A stretch of 64,000 bases of DNA from positions 1-64,000 of the forward strand of contig JAYTVW010000088.1 of assembly GCA_043743785.1 (NCBI GenBank), in the 5' to 3' direction. The notes beneath the pieces were generated by a model. That model ran no database searches and was not told the DNA's origin. It saw only the letters and a list, made by a program, of their open reading frames with translations. The DNA comes from JAQTNA01 sp043743785. GTDB lineage: Bacteria > Pseudomonadota > Gammaproteobacteria > Burkholderiales > Rhodocyclaceae. Of the stretch, positions 1 to 8,324 are shown in pieces. Numbering within the stretch: position 1 is the stretch's first letter; each line of letters starts with the position of its first letter. A program made the position numbers and the translations under genes.

Positions 1-2
1 CC

Positions 3-56
3 CAACTTCGCCGCATCCTCCATCGCGCCGGGGTGTCCAAGGACGTGCTGCTGTAG
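3..56 (+). CDS. 3' end of an unidentified gene cut by the window edge
   Basis: An open frame enters from the left edge and stops at TAG 54-56, giving a C-terminal tail QLRRILHRAGVSKDVLL. The tail is too short to name a family. It is followed by a strong hairpin at 156-181, as expected for the end of a transcript. It could be a chance open frame, since only 17 codons are visible. Confidence 0.35.
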   Translation, partial: QLRRILHRAGVSKDVLL

Positions 57-155
57 GGCCTGTGGCGCCTTGAGTGCCGCTCGTCGGCCATGGCAAGAGG
101 GGCGGGAAGCGCCCATTCGGCCACGCGCAGTTCAACGGCATCCTTCCGCCCAACG

Positions 156-181
156 CAACGGGGCGCCGCAGCGCCCCGTTG
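156..181. terminator. Hairpin between converging genes
   Basis: A perfect 11-bp stem (CAACGGGGCGC pairing with GCGCCCCGTTG) encloses a 4-base CGCA loop. It lies between the partial rightward gene ending at 56 and the leftward response-regulator gene ending at 201, so it could end both transcripts. There is no clear T-run on either side, so it may act as an mRNA 3'-end hairpin rather than a classical intrinsic terminator. Confidence 0.55.
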
Positions 182-200
182 GCCGATGTCAGATAGATCT

Positions 201-881
201 TCAGCCCACGGACGCCCGGTGGTGGCCGTGGAAGCCGGCATGTTCCACGGCGAAAACGGCGGCTTCGACCCGGGAGGTCATGCCGAGTTTGGCGAGAATG
301 TGGCGCACGTGCAGCTTGACGGTGTCGTGGCTGATGTTGAGGGACTTGGCGATGACCTTGTTGCTCTTGCCGGCGGCCAGGTGGCTGAGGATTTCCCGCT
401 CCCGTTCGGTGAGCTTGACTTGTTTGTCCTTGGGGTTTTCCTTCTGGCCCGGTTGCAGGAGCTGGGTGAGCTTGAGGGCCATGGCCGGCGCCACCACCAG
501 TTCTCCCTTGGCGGCGCGGCGGATGGCATCCAGCACGTCGTCCGGGTCCATATCTTTCAGCAGGTAGCCGCGTACTCCGGCCCGCAGGGCGGAGGCCAGG
601 TCGTCCTGGGCGTCGCTCATGGTGAGGATGACCACCGGCGTGGCGTAGCCCTTGTCGCGCAGGCGCTTCAGCAGGGTCAGTCCGTCCATGGGGGGCATGC
701 GCAGGTCCATGATGATGAGGTCCGGCGTCTCCCGGGCGAGAATTTCTTCTGCCTCTTCCGGGTTGCCGGCGGCCCCCAGGACGTTCATGCCGGCCCGGTG
801 CTCCAGCAGTTCCGCCAAGCCGCGACGGCATAGGCCATGGTCGTCGATGAGCAGGATGCGGGTTTTTTGGGCTTCAATCAT
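201..881 (-). CDS. NarL/FixJ-family response regulator (REC + LuxR-type HTH)
   Basis: A 226-residue DNA-binding response regulator. The N-terminal receiver has the acidic pair D13-D14, the likely phosphorylated D59 in LIIMDLRMP and the conserved K near 109 (GYLLKD). A LuxR/NarL helix-turn-helix occupies about 155-215 (LTEREREILSHLAAGKSNK). It is the partner of the sensor kinase immediately upstream: the kinase stop overlaps this start by 4 bases (ATGA), indicating translational coupling. By analogy with NarL it would be phosphorylated by that kinase and control respiratory genes. The signal sensed is not shown by the sequence. Confidence 0.9.
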   Translation of the reverse strand: MIEAQKTRILLIDDHGLCRRGLAELLEHRAGMNVLGAAGNPEEAEEILARETPDLIIMDLRMPPMDGLTLLKRLRDKGYATPVVILTMSDAQDDLASALRAGVRGYLLKDMDPDDVLDAIRRAAKGELVVAPAMALKLTQLLQPGQKENPKDKQVKLTEREREILSHLAAGKSNKVIAKSLNISHDTVKLHVRHILAKLGMTSRVEAAVFAVEHAGFHGHHRASVG

Positions 882-2023
882 GGTCGAGCCTCGCTCTGTG
901 GGGCGGGAAAGCTGAAAAGCACGCGGGTACCCCCAGTGGCGGGGCTATCGATGCGGACTTCGCCCCCCAGGTGCTGGGCGCGCTCCCGCATGATGTTGAG
1001 TCCGAAATGGCCGTGGGCCGAATCCCCCCCCTCGCCGGAGGAGGCCAGTCCCACGCCGTCGTCTTCCACGGCAATCTGATAGAGGCCATCGGCTCCGCTG
1101 AGGGTGATGCGGCCGTGGCGGGCCCGGGCGTGCTTGACCACATTGGCCACGGCTTCCCGCACGATGTGCAGTACCTGCATTTCCTGTTCTGCCGGCAGTT
1201 CCAGGGCGCTTGTCTGGTTGTCGAAGGCCAGTTCCACGCCCCCCAGCCCATTCAGGCTGGCGATCTCGGTTTTCAGGGCATGCAAGAGGCCCAGGGGATC
1301 CATGGCGGTGCGGAACTGGGTGATGAGTTCCCGTACCCGGCCATGGGCCACCATGAGGGATTCCTCCACCTCCGCCAGATATTTGCCGGCCCGTTCGCCC
1401 TCGCCGTGCTGCAGGGCATCCTTGAGCAGGGTGGTGCGCATGCGCATGCAGGCCAGGTTCTGAGCCAGGGAGTCGTGCACCTCGTTGGCGAGCAGTTGCC
1501 GTTCCTGCACCAGACTGGCGCGCAGGTGGATGTCGGCCAGGCGGCTATTTTCCAGGGCCAGCCGGGCGTTTTCCAGGGCCAGGCCCAACACGTCGCTGAG
1601 GGAGCGCAAGAGGGGCAGGGTGCTGGCCGGGAGTTCTGTGCCAAGGGGGAAATACAGGGTAAGCAATCCGCAGTCCGCGCCCCGGTGACGCAGCTGCACG
1701 GCGTAGGCTTGCAAGGCCGGCGGCGACAGGGGGGCGCAGCGGCAGATGCCGTCGCCGACGGTTTTTGGCCGGGGGCACGCGGGACAGCCGTAGTGCTCGT
1801 CAAAGGGCTTGTCTGCGGCCCCTTCGGTGGCAGCCACCAGGCGCAGGATTCGGCTCTCGGGTTCCACCAGGCGCACGGCGGCGCCACGGGCACCACACAG
1901 GCTGAGGATGGCGCCCAGCAGGCTTTCCACCGGGGCCTGGAATTCGCTGTCAGGTTCGGCGGGGCCTGCACCTATGGGCGGCGCGAGAACGCACGGCGCC
2001 ACTATCGGGCATGAAATTGTCAA
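878..2023 (-). CDS. NarX-like cytoplasmic sensor histidine kinase with GAF-like domain and Cys cluster
   Basis: A 381-residue kinase of the HisKA_3/HATPase_c class that pairs with NarL-type regulators. The N-terminal half looks GAF-like and carries four closely spaced cysteines, C80, C83, C94 and C96 (GCPAC...GICRC). The phospho-acceptor His is in NEVHDSLAQNL, followed by an ATPase domain with EDDGVGL. There is no signal peptide or transmembrane segment, unlike classical NarX. The cysteine cluster could bind metal or an Fe-S centre, or respond to redox state; that is inference. A sigma-54-like promoter lies about 100 bases upstream. The start at 2023 is the first ATG in frame with reasonable family length. 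Confidence 0.87.
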   Translation of the reverse strand: MTISCPIVAPCVLAPPIGAGPAEPDSEFQAPVESLLGAILSLCGARGAAVRLVEPESRILRLVAATEGAADKPFDEHYGCPACPRPKTVGDGICRCAPLSPPALQAYAVQLRHRGADCGLLTLYFPLGTELPASTLPLLRSLSDVLGLALENARLALENSRLADIHLRASLVQERQLLANEVHDSLAQNLACMRMRTTLLKDALQHGEGERAGKYLAEVEESLMVAHGRVRELITQFRTAMDPLGLLHALKTEIASLNGLGGVELAFDNQTSALELPAEQEMQVLHIVREAVANVVKHARARHGRITLSGADGLYQIAVEDDGVGLASSGEGGDSAHGHFGLNIMRERAQHLGGEVRIDSPATGGTRVLFSFPAPQSEARP

Positions 2024-2125
2024 TGGATCTCCTCCAATGTTGCCCGCTTTGCGAGCGGCCTTCCGCTCGTTGGCGGAGGCTTATTAGATTTTGCTGATGC
2101 ATTGTGCCGTGAGGTCGGCGCAAAC

Positions 2126-2141
2126 GCAACAAACATGCCAA
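2126..2141 (-). promoter_or_regulatory. Candidate sigma-54 (-24/-12) promoter for the NarX-like operon
   Basis: Read on the minus strand the site is TTGGCATGTTTGTTGC. It has the GG and GC dinucleotides exactly 10 bases apart and matches the RpoN pattern TGGCAY-N5-TTGC. It lies about 100 bases upstream of the kinase start at 2023. The -24 side is part of a TGCC-AAAT-GGCA palindrome. No enhancer-binding protein gene is visible nearby, so the call rests on the motif alone. Confidence 0.35.
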
Positions 2142-2268
2142 ATGGCACGATGAACGGGCTTTATCGCCAATCTGGGGGAGGCCCGCATAGCCCACCCGGG
2201 GGATGGGGAAGGCGGGGTGCCTGTGCCAAGCTCCCCCCCTGTTTTTCCTGCCGCCGCCCCCCGCATAT

Positions 2269-3063
2269 ATGACCGCTGATAGCCTGCCCTGGACTGATCT
2301 GGATCCCCTGCGAGAACGCCTCAATGTCCATCCCGTGTACGGCATGTTGCGCACGCGCCGGGATCTGGCTGTCTTCATGTCCCACCACATCTATTCGGTA
2401 TGGGATTTCATGTCCCTGGTGAAAACCCTGCAGGCGGCGGTAGCGCCGACCCGGGTACCCTGGGTTCCTGTGGGGGACCCTTCGGTGCGGCGGTTCATCA
2501 ACGAAATCGTCATGGAGGAGGAGTCGGATCTGGGCCTGCCGGACGGCAGCGGTCCAGCCCATCTGAGCCATTTCGAGCTTTACTGCGCCGCCATGGGGGA
2601 AGTGGGGGCAGATCCGTCCCGGGCCTTGGCTTTCATCCGCCAGGCCTCCGAGACGCCCATTGCCGCAGCCCTGGCAGAGGGCGATGTGCCGGAACCGGCG
2701 CGGGCCTTCATGGGCAGCACCTTCGGCTTCATCAATACGGGCAAGCCCCACTTGGCGGCCGCCGCCTTGGCCCTGGGGCGGGAGCATGTCATTCCGGCCA
2801 TGTTCCGTAGCTTCCTGGCCCGCCTGGGGGTGACGGAAGCCGAGGCTCCCATGTTCCATTATTACCTGAAGCGCCACATTCACCTGGACGAGGATTTTCA
2901 CGGCCCCTTGTCCCTGCGCTTGCTGGCGGCCCTGTGCGGCGGCGAAGCGGAAAAGCTGGCCCAGGCCCATCAGGCGGCCCGGCAAGCCTTGGCGGCGCGC
3001 CTCTATTTCTGGGACGGCGTGGCTGCCGCCATTGATACCCGGGAGATGGCCCATGCAGCCTGA
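2269..3063 (+). CDS. DUF3050 (heme-oxygenase-like fold) protein
   Basis: A 264-residue soluble protein resembling DUF3050, a family with a predicted heme-oxygenase/TenA-like all-helical fold. Typical features are the HPVYGMLRTRRDLAVFMSHH start, the EIVMEEESDLG segment and the C-terminal YYLKRHIHLDEDFHGP block, whose His, Asp and Glu could bind metal. The enzymatic role is unknown. It overlaps the next gene by 11 bases, so the two are probably translated together. ATG 2269 fits the family start; an in-frame ATG at 2203 would add 22 proline-rich residues. Neither has a convincing ribosome binding site. Confidence 0.75.
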   Translation: MTADSLPWTDLDPLRERLNVHPVYGMLRTRRDLAVFMSHHIYSVWDFMSLVKTLQAAVAPTRVPWVPVGDPSVRRFINEIVMEEESDLGLPDGSGPAHLSHFELYCAAMGEVGADPSRALAFIRQASETPIAAALAEGDVPEPARAFMGSTFGFINTGKPHLAAAALALGREHVIPAMFRSFLARLGVTEAEAPMFHYYLKRHIHLDEDFHGPLSLRLLAALCGGEAEKLAQAHQAARQALAARLYFWDGVAAAIDTREMAHAA

Positions 3064-3421
3064 GACCCGGCGTGTGATTCCCGTGTTGCCGGCGGAAACT
3101 GCCCACGCTGGCGCCTGCGACGGCGACGAATCCTTCGCCCTCATGGTGCTGGGCGATTCCATGCTGCCGGAGTTCGCCGAGGGGGACGTCATCGTGGTGG
3201 AGCCGGGCGGCGTGGTAAAGGACGCTTCCTTTGTCCTGGCCTTCGTCGATGAAGAATGGACCCTGCGACAACTGACCGGGCAGGAGGGCCGTTGGACCTT
3301 GCGGGCACTCAATCCCGCCTACGCCGCCCTTGCCATTCCGGATATGTCCTGCATTCGCGGTGTCATCACCCAGAAGGCCGTTCCGGGGCGCCGCCGCGCC
3401 GGCAAGCGTTACGTCGATTGA
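3053..3421 (+). CDS. LexA/UmuD-like S24 peptidase domain without HTH
   Basis: A 122-residue protein consisting almost only of an S24-type peptidase fold. The serine motif is present (LGDSMLPEF, S36) and is followed by the usual EGDVIVVE strand. The catalytic lysine expected in a TVKRL-like motif appears as arginine (TLRQL, R72), so self-cleavage is doubtful. There is no N-terminal helix-turn-helix, so it is not a classical repressor. ATG 3053 is chosen because GGGAG sits 7-8 bases upstream and the start lies inside the DUF3050 gene; an upstream TTG at 3032 is weaker. It is coupled to DUF3050 and followed closely by the SulP gene. Confidence 0.75.
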   Translation: MQPETRRVIPVLPAETAHAGACDGDESFALMVLGDSMLPEFAEGDVIVVEPGGVVKDASFVLAFVDEEWTLRQLTGQEGRWTLRALNPAYAALAIPDMSCIRGVITQKAVPGRRRAGKRYVD

Positions 3422-3443
3422 CCTGCTTCCCACCTTGCCTACC

Positions 3444-5210
3444 ATGACACCTTCTAATCCCTGGCTTCCCCGTCTTTTCCCCTTCCTGCGCTGGTGGTCC
3501 CTGGTGAATGGCAGCACCCTGCGGGGGGATCTGGTGGCGGGCCTCATCGGCGCCATCATTGTGTTGCCCCAGGGCGTGGCCTTCGCCACCCTGGCCGGCA
3601 TGCCGCCCCAGTACGGCCTCTACGCCGCCATGGTGCCGGCGGTGGTGGGCGCCCTGTGGGGCTCCAGCCGCCACCTGGTGTCCGGTCCGACGAACGCCAT
3701 CTCCCTGGTGGTCTTCGCCACCATGAGCCCCCTGGCGGAACCGGGCAGCGCCAACTACGTGGGCCTGGTGCTGACTCTGACCTTCATGGTGGGGGCCATG
3801 CAGCTGGCCATGGGCCTGGCGCGCTTGGGCAGTCTGGTGAATTTCATCTCCCACACGGTGGTCATCGGCTTCACTGCCGGCGCCGCCATGCTCATCATCG
3901 CCAGCCAGGTAAAGAACTTCTTTGGCATCAGCGTGCCCCACGGCACCATGTTCTTCCGCATCTGGGGCACTTTGTTTACTCACCTGGGGGACGTCAAGCC
4001 CTGGGTGGTGGCGGTGGGCCTGGCGACCCTGTTTTCCGGCCTGATCATGCGGCGCTGGCTGCCGAAGATTCCCTACATGATCGTGGCCATGCTGGTGGGT
4101 AGCCTGACGGCCCTGGGATTGAACGCCTGGCTGGGCGTGGAACAGACCGGCATCCGCACAATTGGTGCTCTGCCGGGGGCCTTGCCGCCCCTGTCCATGC
4201 CGCATTTTCATGCCGAAACCTTCCGCGACCTGATGAGCGTGGCGGTGGCGGTGACGGGCCTGGCCCTGACGGAAGCGGTGTCCATCGCCCGCTCCATCGC
4301 CTTGAAATCAGGCCAGCGCATCGACGGCAACCAGGAGTTCATCGGCCAGGGCCTCTCCAATATCGTCGGCGCCTTCTTTTCCGGCTACCCCTCCAGCGGT
4401 TCCTTCAATCGCTCCGGGCTGAATTTCGAGGCGGGCGCCAAGACCCAGCTGGCCGCCGTGTTCTCCGCCCTGTTCCTGGTGGTGGTGCTGTTCTTCGTCG
4501 CACCCCTGGCGGCTTATCTGCCGATAGCCTCCATGGCCGCCATCCTCTTTCTGGTGGCCTGGGGCCTGCTGGATTTCCACCACATCGGCTCCATCCTGCG
4601 CACCAGTCGTAGCGAAACGGCAGTGCTGGCGGCGACCTTCATCGCCACTCTGGTCATGCACCTGGAGTTCGCCATCCTGGTGGGGGTGCTGCTGTCCCTG
4701 ATTCTGTATCTCAACCGAACCTCCCAGCCGGTAATCCGGGTTCTGGCGCCGGATCCGCAGGATCCGCAGCGCAAGTTTCAGCAACTGCGTCCGGAGCAGG
4801 CGGAATGTCCCCAGGCCAAGATCGTGCGTATCGAAGGTTCCGTGTATTTCGGCGCGGTCAACCACGTGGGCGAAAGCCTGCACGACATCAATGAGGCGAA
4901 TCCAGGACAGAAACACCTCATGCTCATGGCCAAGAGCATGAATTTTGTCGATGTGGCGGGGGCTGAGTTGCTGGCGGAGGAGGCCCGCAAGCGGCGCGCC
5001 GCCGGGGGCGGGCTGTATTTCTACAGCGTGCGGGAGAATGCCCGGCGCGTCCTGCAGCAACCGGATTACCTGAAGGATTTCGGTGAAGCGGCCTTCTTCA
5101 GCACCAAGCGCGCCATCATCGCCGATGTCTATAGCAAAGTGGACAAGGGCATTTGCGCCACCTGCAAGCAGCGGATTTTCGAGGAATGCGGTCCGGCGGA
5201 GCCTGCCTGA
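3444..5210 (+). CDS. SulP-family anion transporter with STAS domain
   Basis: A 588-residue inner-membrane SLC26/SulP permease. The N-terminal membrane domain (about 1-430) starts with the family signature LRGDLVAGLIGAIIVLPQGVAFA and has 10-14 hydrophobic segments. A cytoplasmic STAS domain follows (about 470-560, VDVAGAELL). Members move sulfate, bicarbonate or dicarboxylates; the substrate cannot be read from sequence. The C-terminus carries three cysteines (GICATCKQRIFEEC) that might bind metal. ATG 3444 is the natural start; the open frame continues upstream into the S24 gene but that part is not SulP-like. Confidence 0.88.
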   Translation: MTPSNPWLPRLFPFLRWWSLVNGSTLRGDLVAGLIGAIIVLPQGVAFATLAGMPPQYGLYAAMVPAVVGALWGSSRHLVSGPTNAISLVVFATMSPLAEPGSANYVGLVLTLTFMVGAMQLAMGLARLGSLVNFISHTVVIGFTAGAAMLIIASQVKNFFGISVPHGTMFFRIWGTLFTHLGDVKPWVVAVGLATLFSGLIMRRWLPKIPYMIVAMLVGSLTALGLNAWLGVEQTGIRTIGALPGALPPLSMPHFHAETFRDLMSVAVAVTGLALTEAVSIARSIALKSGQRIDGNQEFIGQGLSNIVGAFFSGYPSSGSFNRSGLNFEAGAKTQLAAVFSALFLVVVLFFVAPLAAYLPIASMAAILFLVAWGLLDFHHIGSILRTSRSETAVLAATFIATLVMHLEFAILVGVLLSLILYLNRTSQPVIRVLAPDPQDPQRKFQQLRPEQAECPQAKIVRIEGSVYFGAVNHVGESLHDINEANPGQKHLMLMAKSMNFVDVAGAELLAEEARKRRAAGGGLYFYSVRENARRVLQQPDYLKDFGEAAFFSTKRAIIADVYSKVDKGICATCKQRIFEECGPAEPA

Positions 5211-5246
5211 CCCGGCCACCGGAGGCCCCGGATAGGGCCGGGATCC

Positions 5247-7886
5247 CTATGCCGAGGGCTGGGTTTCAGTTTCCAGGGCCTGGATACCCTTGACGAGTTG
5301 TCCCATCGCGGCATCACACAGACGGGCCAGGTCCGCGCACTCTGTCCGCGGAGCGTCCTGATTCAGGGCCGCATCCAGTCTGGCGGCCAGATCCGCTACC
5401 TGGCGGATGCCCAGGGTGGCGGAAACCCCTTTCAGGTTATGGGCCAGGTCACTCGCGCCGCGGCGATCCGCTTCGGCCAGGCTTTCGAGGACTCGCCCCA
5501 TGTCGCCGCCATGGTTTGCGGTGTATTTGCGCAGCAGTCGAGTGTAGAGACCTGCATTGCCACTGAAAACCCGGAGGCCGTAAGCCGCATCCAGCCCCGG
5601 GATGTCCGAAAGAGTGCCCGGAGTGGGGGCGCTGGCAAGCCCTTCCGTGGTCGGCGTGGCCACCTGAAAATGGGCAGGACGGGAAAGGGGCAGCCATTGC
5701 AGCAACGTGGTGTAAAGCGCTTCCGGCATGACCGGCTTGGCGACGAAGTCGTTCATGCCAGCGGCGATGCAGGCCTGGCGGTCTTCAAGGAAGGCGTTGG
5801 CCGTCATGGCCAGGATGGGCAGGTCGGCCCGTCCCGGCAGGGCGCGGATGGCCCGGGTCGCCGTCAGTCCGTCCATTTCCGGCATCTGCATATCCATCAG
5901 CACCAGATCGTAGGGGGTGGCGTCGAGCATTTTCAGGGCAATGCGGCCGTTTTCCGCCGTATCCACCGCGAGGCCGACGCCGCGCAGCAACTCCAGCGCA
6001 ACTTCCCGGTTGATGGGGTTGTCTTCCGCCAGCAGGATGCGGTCGCCGGCATGCCGACGGCGTAACTGATCCCGCGCGTCTGTCGATGACGGCAAGGACT
6101 CTGTCGGCATGATGCCGTGGCCCTCCTGGAAGCGCACGGTAAACCAGAAGGTGCTGCCCTGGCCCGGGGTACTCTCCGCGCCGGCTTCGCCGCCCATCAA
6201 TTTGGCCAGGCGCAAGGTGATGGCCAGCCCCAGGCCCGTGCCGCCATACCTGCGGGTGGTGGATACATCCGCCTGTTCGAAGGCCTGGAACAGGTTGGCC
6301 AGGATCTCCGGGGCAATACCGATGCCGGTGTCCCGCACCTCGAAGCGGACGAGGAGTCCGTGCTCGTCCTCCGCCAGGAGCCGGGCGCCCAGGCTGATGG
6401 TGCCTTGTTCGGCGAACTTGACCGCATTTCCGGCATAATTGAGCAGGGCCTGGCGCAGGCGGGTCACGTCGCCCCGCAGCCATGGCGGCACGCCTTCGCA
6501 TCTCACCTCGATGTGCAGGCCCTTGGCCCGGGCCGCCTCGCCGATCAGGGAACCGACGTGCTCGAGCACGGCGGGCAGGGCAAAGTCCTGCTGCTCCAGT
6601 TCCAGCCGCCCGGCTTCGATCTTCGACAGATCGAGGATGTCGTTGATGATGGACAGCAGGTGCTGGGCGGCGGCGTCGATCTTTTCCAGGCGGTCCGCCT
6701 GGCGCGGCGTGGTGTCCTCAAGCCCCAGGAGGTGGGTGAGGCCCAGGATGGCATTCATGGGTGTGCGGATTTCATGGCTCATGTTGGCGAGAAAGGCGCT
6801 CTTGGCCAGGCTTGCCTGCAGGGCGACGTCCCGGGCGTCGGACAACTCCCGCGTGCGTACCCTTATGGTTTCCTCCAGTTGGCTCTGGTGGGCTTCGAGT
6901 TCCCCATGCATGCGGCGCAGATTGGCTTCGGCTTGACCTTGCCGCTGCAACTGGGTCCAGATGTAGCGAAAGCACGCCAGCATGAGCAGCAGGGCTACGG
7001 CGAGGGTGATCTGGTTGCGTCGTTGATCCTGTTTCCAGTCGGCGAGGATCGCGTCCTGGCTCAGCGTCACCACGACGCTCAGTTCCGTATAGCCGGGAAC
7101 CCGGTGCACCGACACGACTTGGTCTCCGGTGAATGAAATCCCCTCCGTGCGCCAGTTCGGGGGCGTCCGGGGCGGGTATCTTGTCTCGAGTTTTTGGCCG
7201 ATGTTGGAAATGCCCCGGGCGACTTCTTCCGGCGGCCGGCATTCGGCAACGATGGCGCCCTGCTCGTTGACCAGGAAGGCCTGCAGCGCCGTTACGGTCT
7301 TGCCATTCCAGCAGGTGGATTGAAACTGGGCCAGTTCAAGTGCGGCAAAGGCAACGCCGCCAAAGCTGCCGTCGGCCTTGAAAATCCGCCGGGTCACCGC
7401 ATAGGTCATCAAGCCGGAATTTCCCCCCTTGAACGGTCCCCACAGCACCCGGTTGGCGTGGGCGCTGAGCGCCTTGAAGTACGGACGACTGGCTATGTTG
7501 ATGCTGGGGGCAGGGAAGAGGGTCGAATGGAAACGCTGCCGACCACTGGCGTCGAATATGGCCGTGTCGCGCAACTGGGGCAGGGAGAGGGGCTTGTGCG
7601 CCAGCAACAATTCGTGGCCCCGGGCTTCAGACCAATCGGGCCAGGCCTGCTTCTCGTCAAATGTCTGAGTCAGTTCGTCGATCAACAGGTCCACCCCGGC
7701 AAGGGACCTGGCAACCTGTTCTGCGTACATATGGCCAAAACTCCGGGTGACGTCGCTGCCGTTGCCCAGTTCCCGTTCACGGCTTGCCGAGTAATCGCTG
7801 AAATACAGCAGCAACAAGGCGATGGGGGCTATGGCCATGGCGAGCAAGATCCATGACCGGGATTTGAGGGGGACCATGAAACTCAT
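5247..7886 (-). CDS. Membrane hybrid sensor histidine kinase (Cache-like sensor, HisKA, HATPase, REC, Hpt)
   Basis: An 879-residue hybrid kinase. A TM helix (about 10-30) and a second (about 290-310) bracket a periplasmic Cache/PDC-like sensor. A coiled coil follows, then HisKA with H371 in SHEIRTPMNAILGL, an ATPase domain (DTGIGIAPE, GGTGLGLAI), a receiver (RILLAEDNPINRE, phosphorylated Asp in LVLMDMQMP) and a C-terminal Hpt domain with H816 (LAHNLKGVSATLG). It therefore contains a full internal His-Asp-His relay and needs only an external receiver as output. GGGAG 8 bases upstream supports ATG 7886. No partner regulator is adjacent. Confidence 0.9.
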   Translation of the reverse strand: MSFMVPLKSRSWILLAMAIAPIALLLLYFSDYSASRERELGNGSDVTRSFGHMYAEQVARSLAGVDLLIDELTQTFDEKQAWPDWSEARGHELLLAHKPLSLPQLRDTAIFDASGRQRFHSTLFPAPSINIASRPYFKALSAHANRVLWGPFKGGNSGLMTYAVTRRIFKADGSFGGVAFAALELAQFQSTCWNGKTVTALQAFLVNEQGAIVAECRPPEEVARGISNIGQKLETRYPPRTPPNWRTEGISFTGDQVVSVHRVPGYTELSVVVTLSQDAILADWKQDQRRNQITLAVALLLMLACFRYIWTQLQRQGQAEANLRRMHGELEAHQSQLEETIRVRTRELSDARDVALQASLAKSAFLANMSHEIRTPMNAILGLTHLLGLEDTTPRQADRLEKIDAAAQHLLSIINDILDLSKIEAGRLELEQQDFALPAVLEHVGSLIGEAARAKGLHIEVRCEGVPPWLRGDVTRLRQALLNYAGNAVKFAEQGTISLGARLLAEDEHGLLVRFEVRDTGIGIAPEILANLFQAFEQADVSTTRRYGGTGLGLAITLRLAKLMGGEAGAESTPGQGSTFWFTVRFQEGHGIMPTESLPSSTDARDQLRRRHAGDRILLAEDNPINREVALELLRGVGLAVDTAENGRIALKMLDATPYDLVLMDMQMPEMDGLTATRAIRALPGRADLPILAMTANAFLEDRQACIAAGMNDFVAKPVMPEALYTTLLQWLPLSRPAHFQVATPTTEGLASAPTPGTLSDIPGLDAAYGLRVFSGNAGLYTRLLRKYTANHGGDMGRVLESLAEADRRGASDLAHNLKGVSATLGIRQVADLAARLDAALNQDAPRTECADLARLCDAAMGQLVKGIQALETETQPSA

Positions 7887-8142
7887 GCCGCGCTCCCGCT
7901 GTCCGCATTGCCATCACTTTCTGCTGAAATCATTGACACACTGTTCCTTGGACATTTGCCTGCCCCGCGCGGAGGGGCAATGGATTCAGCCAACATGAAG
8001 GCTGTTGCAGGGGCTGCCGGATTCGTCGCCTGCAGCGGAAGCGGGCGCATGAACCGAAGTGGGGGTACACGGCATGCTGCCTTTTAACTTTAATTTGTCG
8101 GGGCTGGCGCTGGTTTTGCAACGGAGAAATTTGACTGACAAA
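7887..8142. other. Gene-poor gap upstream of the candidate small RNA
   Basis: This is the left part of a 438-base gap between the hybrid kinase start and the small gene at 8325. I find no credible coding frame on either strand. A GC-rich imperfect palindrome lies around 7958-7980. The right part holds an operator-like palindrome, a promoter-like pair and a hairpin RNA candidate, each listed separately. Confidence 0.6.
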
Positions 8143-8167
8143 AAATATGTTGCAATGCAGCATATTT
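8143..8167. promoter_or_regulatory. Operator-like 11+3+11 palindrome
   Basis: The left arm AAATATGTTGC (8143-8153) is repeated inverted as GCAGCATATTT (8157-8167), with one mismatch and a 3-base AAT centre. The site covers the -35 hexamer of the promoter proposed for the small RNA, so a protein bound here should repress it. The TGCAATGCA core recalls sites of TetR- or PhaR-type regulators, but I cannot assign one. Confidence 0.55.
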
Positions 8168-8178
8168 TGCTTCATAGT
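8150..8178 (+). promoter_or_regulatory. Candidate sigma-70 promoter of the small RNA
   Basis: A -35 element TTGCAA (8150-8155) and a -10 element CATAGT (8173-8178) are separated by exactly 17 bases, placing transcription start near 8184-8186. The -10 is only a moderate match. An alternative -35 (TTGACT at 8131) has no good -10 at proper spacing. Confidence 0.4.
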
Positions 8179-8183
8179 GGAAT

Positions 8184-8250
8184 TGTCTCTCCCCATTACC
8201 TCTCCTCCTTGGATATGGGTTTAAGCCCGCCTAGTGCGGGCTTCTTTTCT
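8184..8250 (+). ncRNA. Candidate small RNA with CU-rich anti-Shine-Dalgarno loop and intrinsic terminator
   Basis: About 65 bases downstream of a promoter-like pair. The first hairpin pairs CCCAT (8192-8196) with ATGGG (8215-8219), plus an inner CC/GG pair, and presents the 10-base loop TCTCCTCCTT, which is complementary to ribosome-binding-site sequence. The second hairpin pairs AAGCCCGC (8223-8230) with GCGGGCTT (8236-8243) around a 5-base loop and runs into CTTTTCT, an intrinsic terminator. No rightward protein gene lies upstream for this terminator to serve. The architecture resembles the CCUCC-loop small RNAs known from alphaproteobacteria and Neisseria. It could instead be a leader attenuator for the gene at 8325. 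Confidence 0.5.
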
Positions 8251-8324
8251 CACGGGCAGGCAGGCGGGTGCAGGCGAGGCGACCTGAATAAACGAGTCCG
8301 GGATATCCCGGCGGCAGAGGAAAT

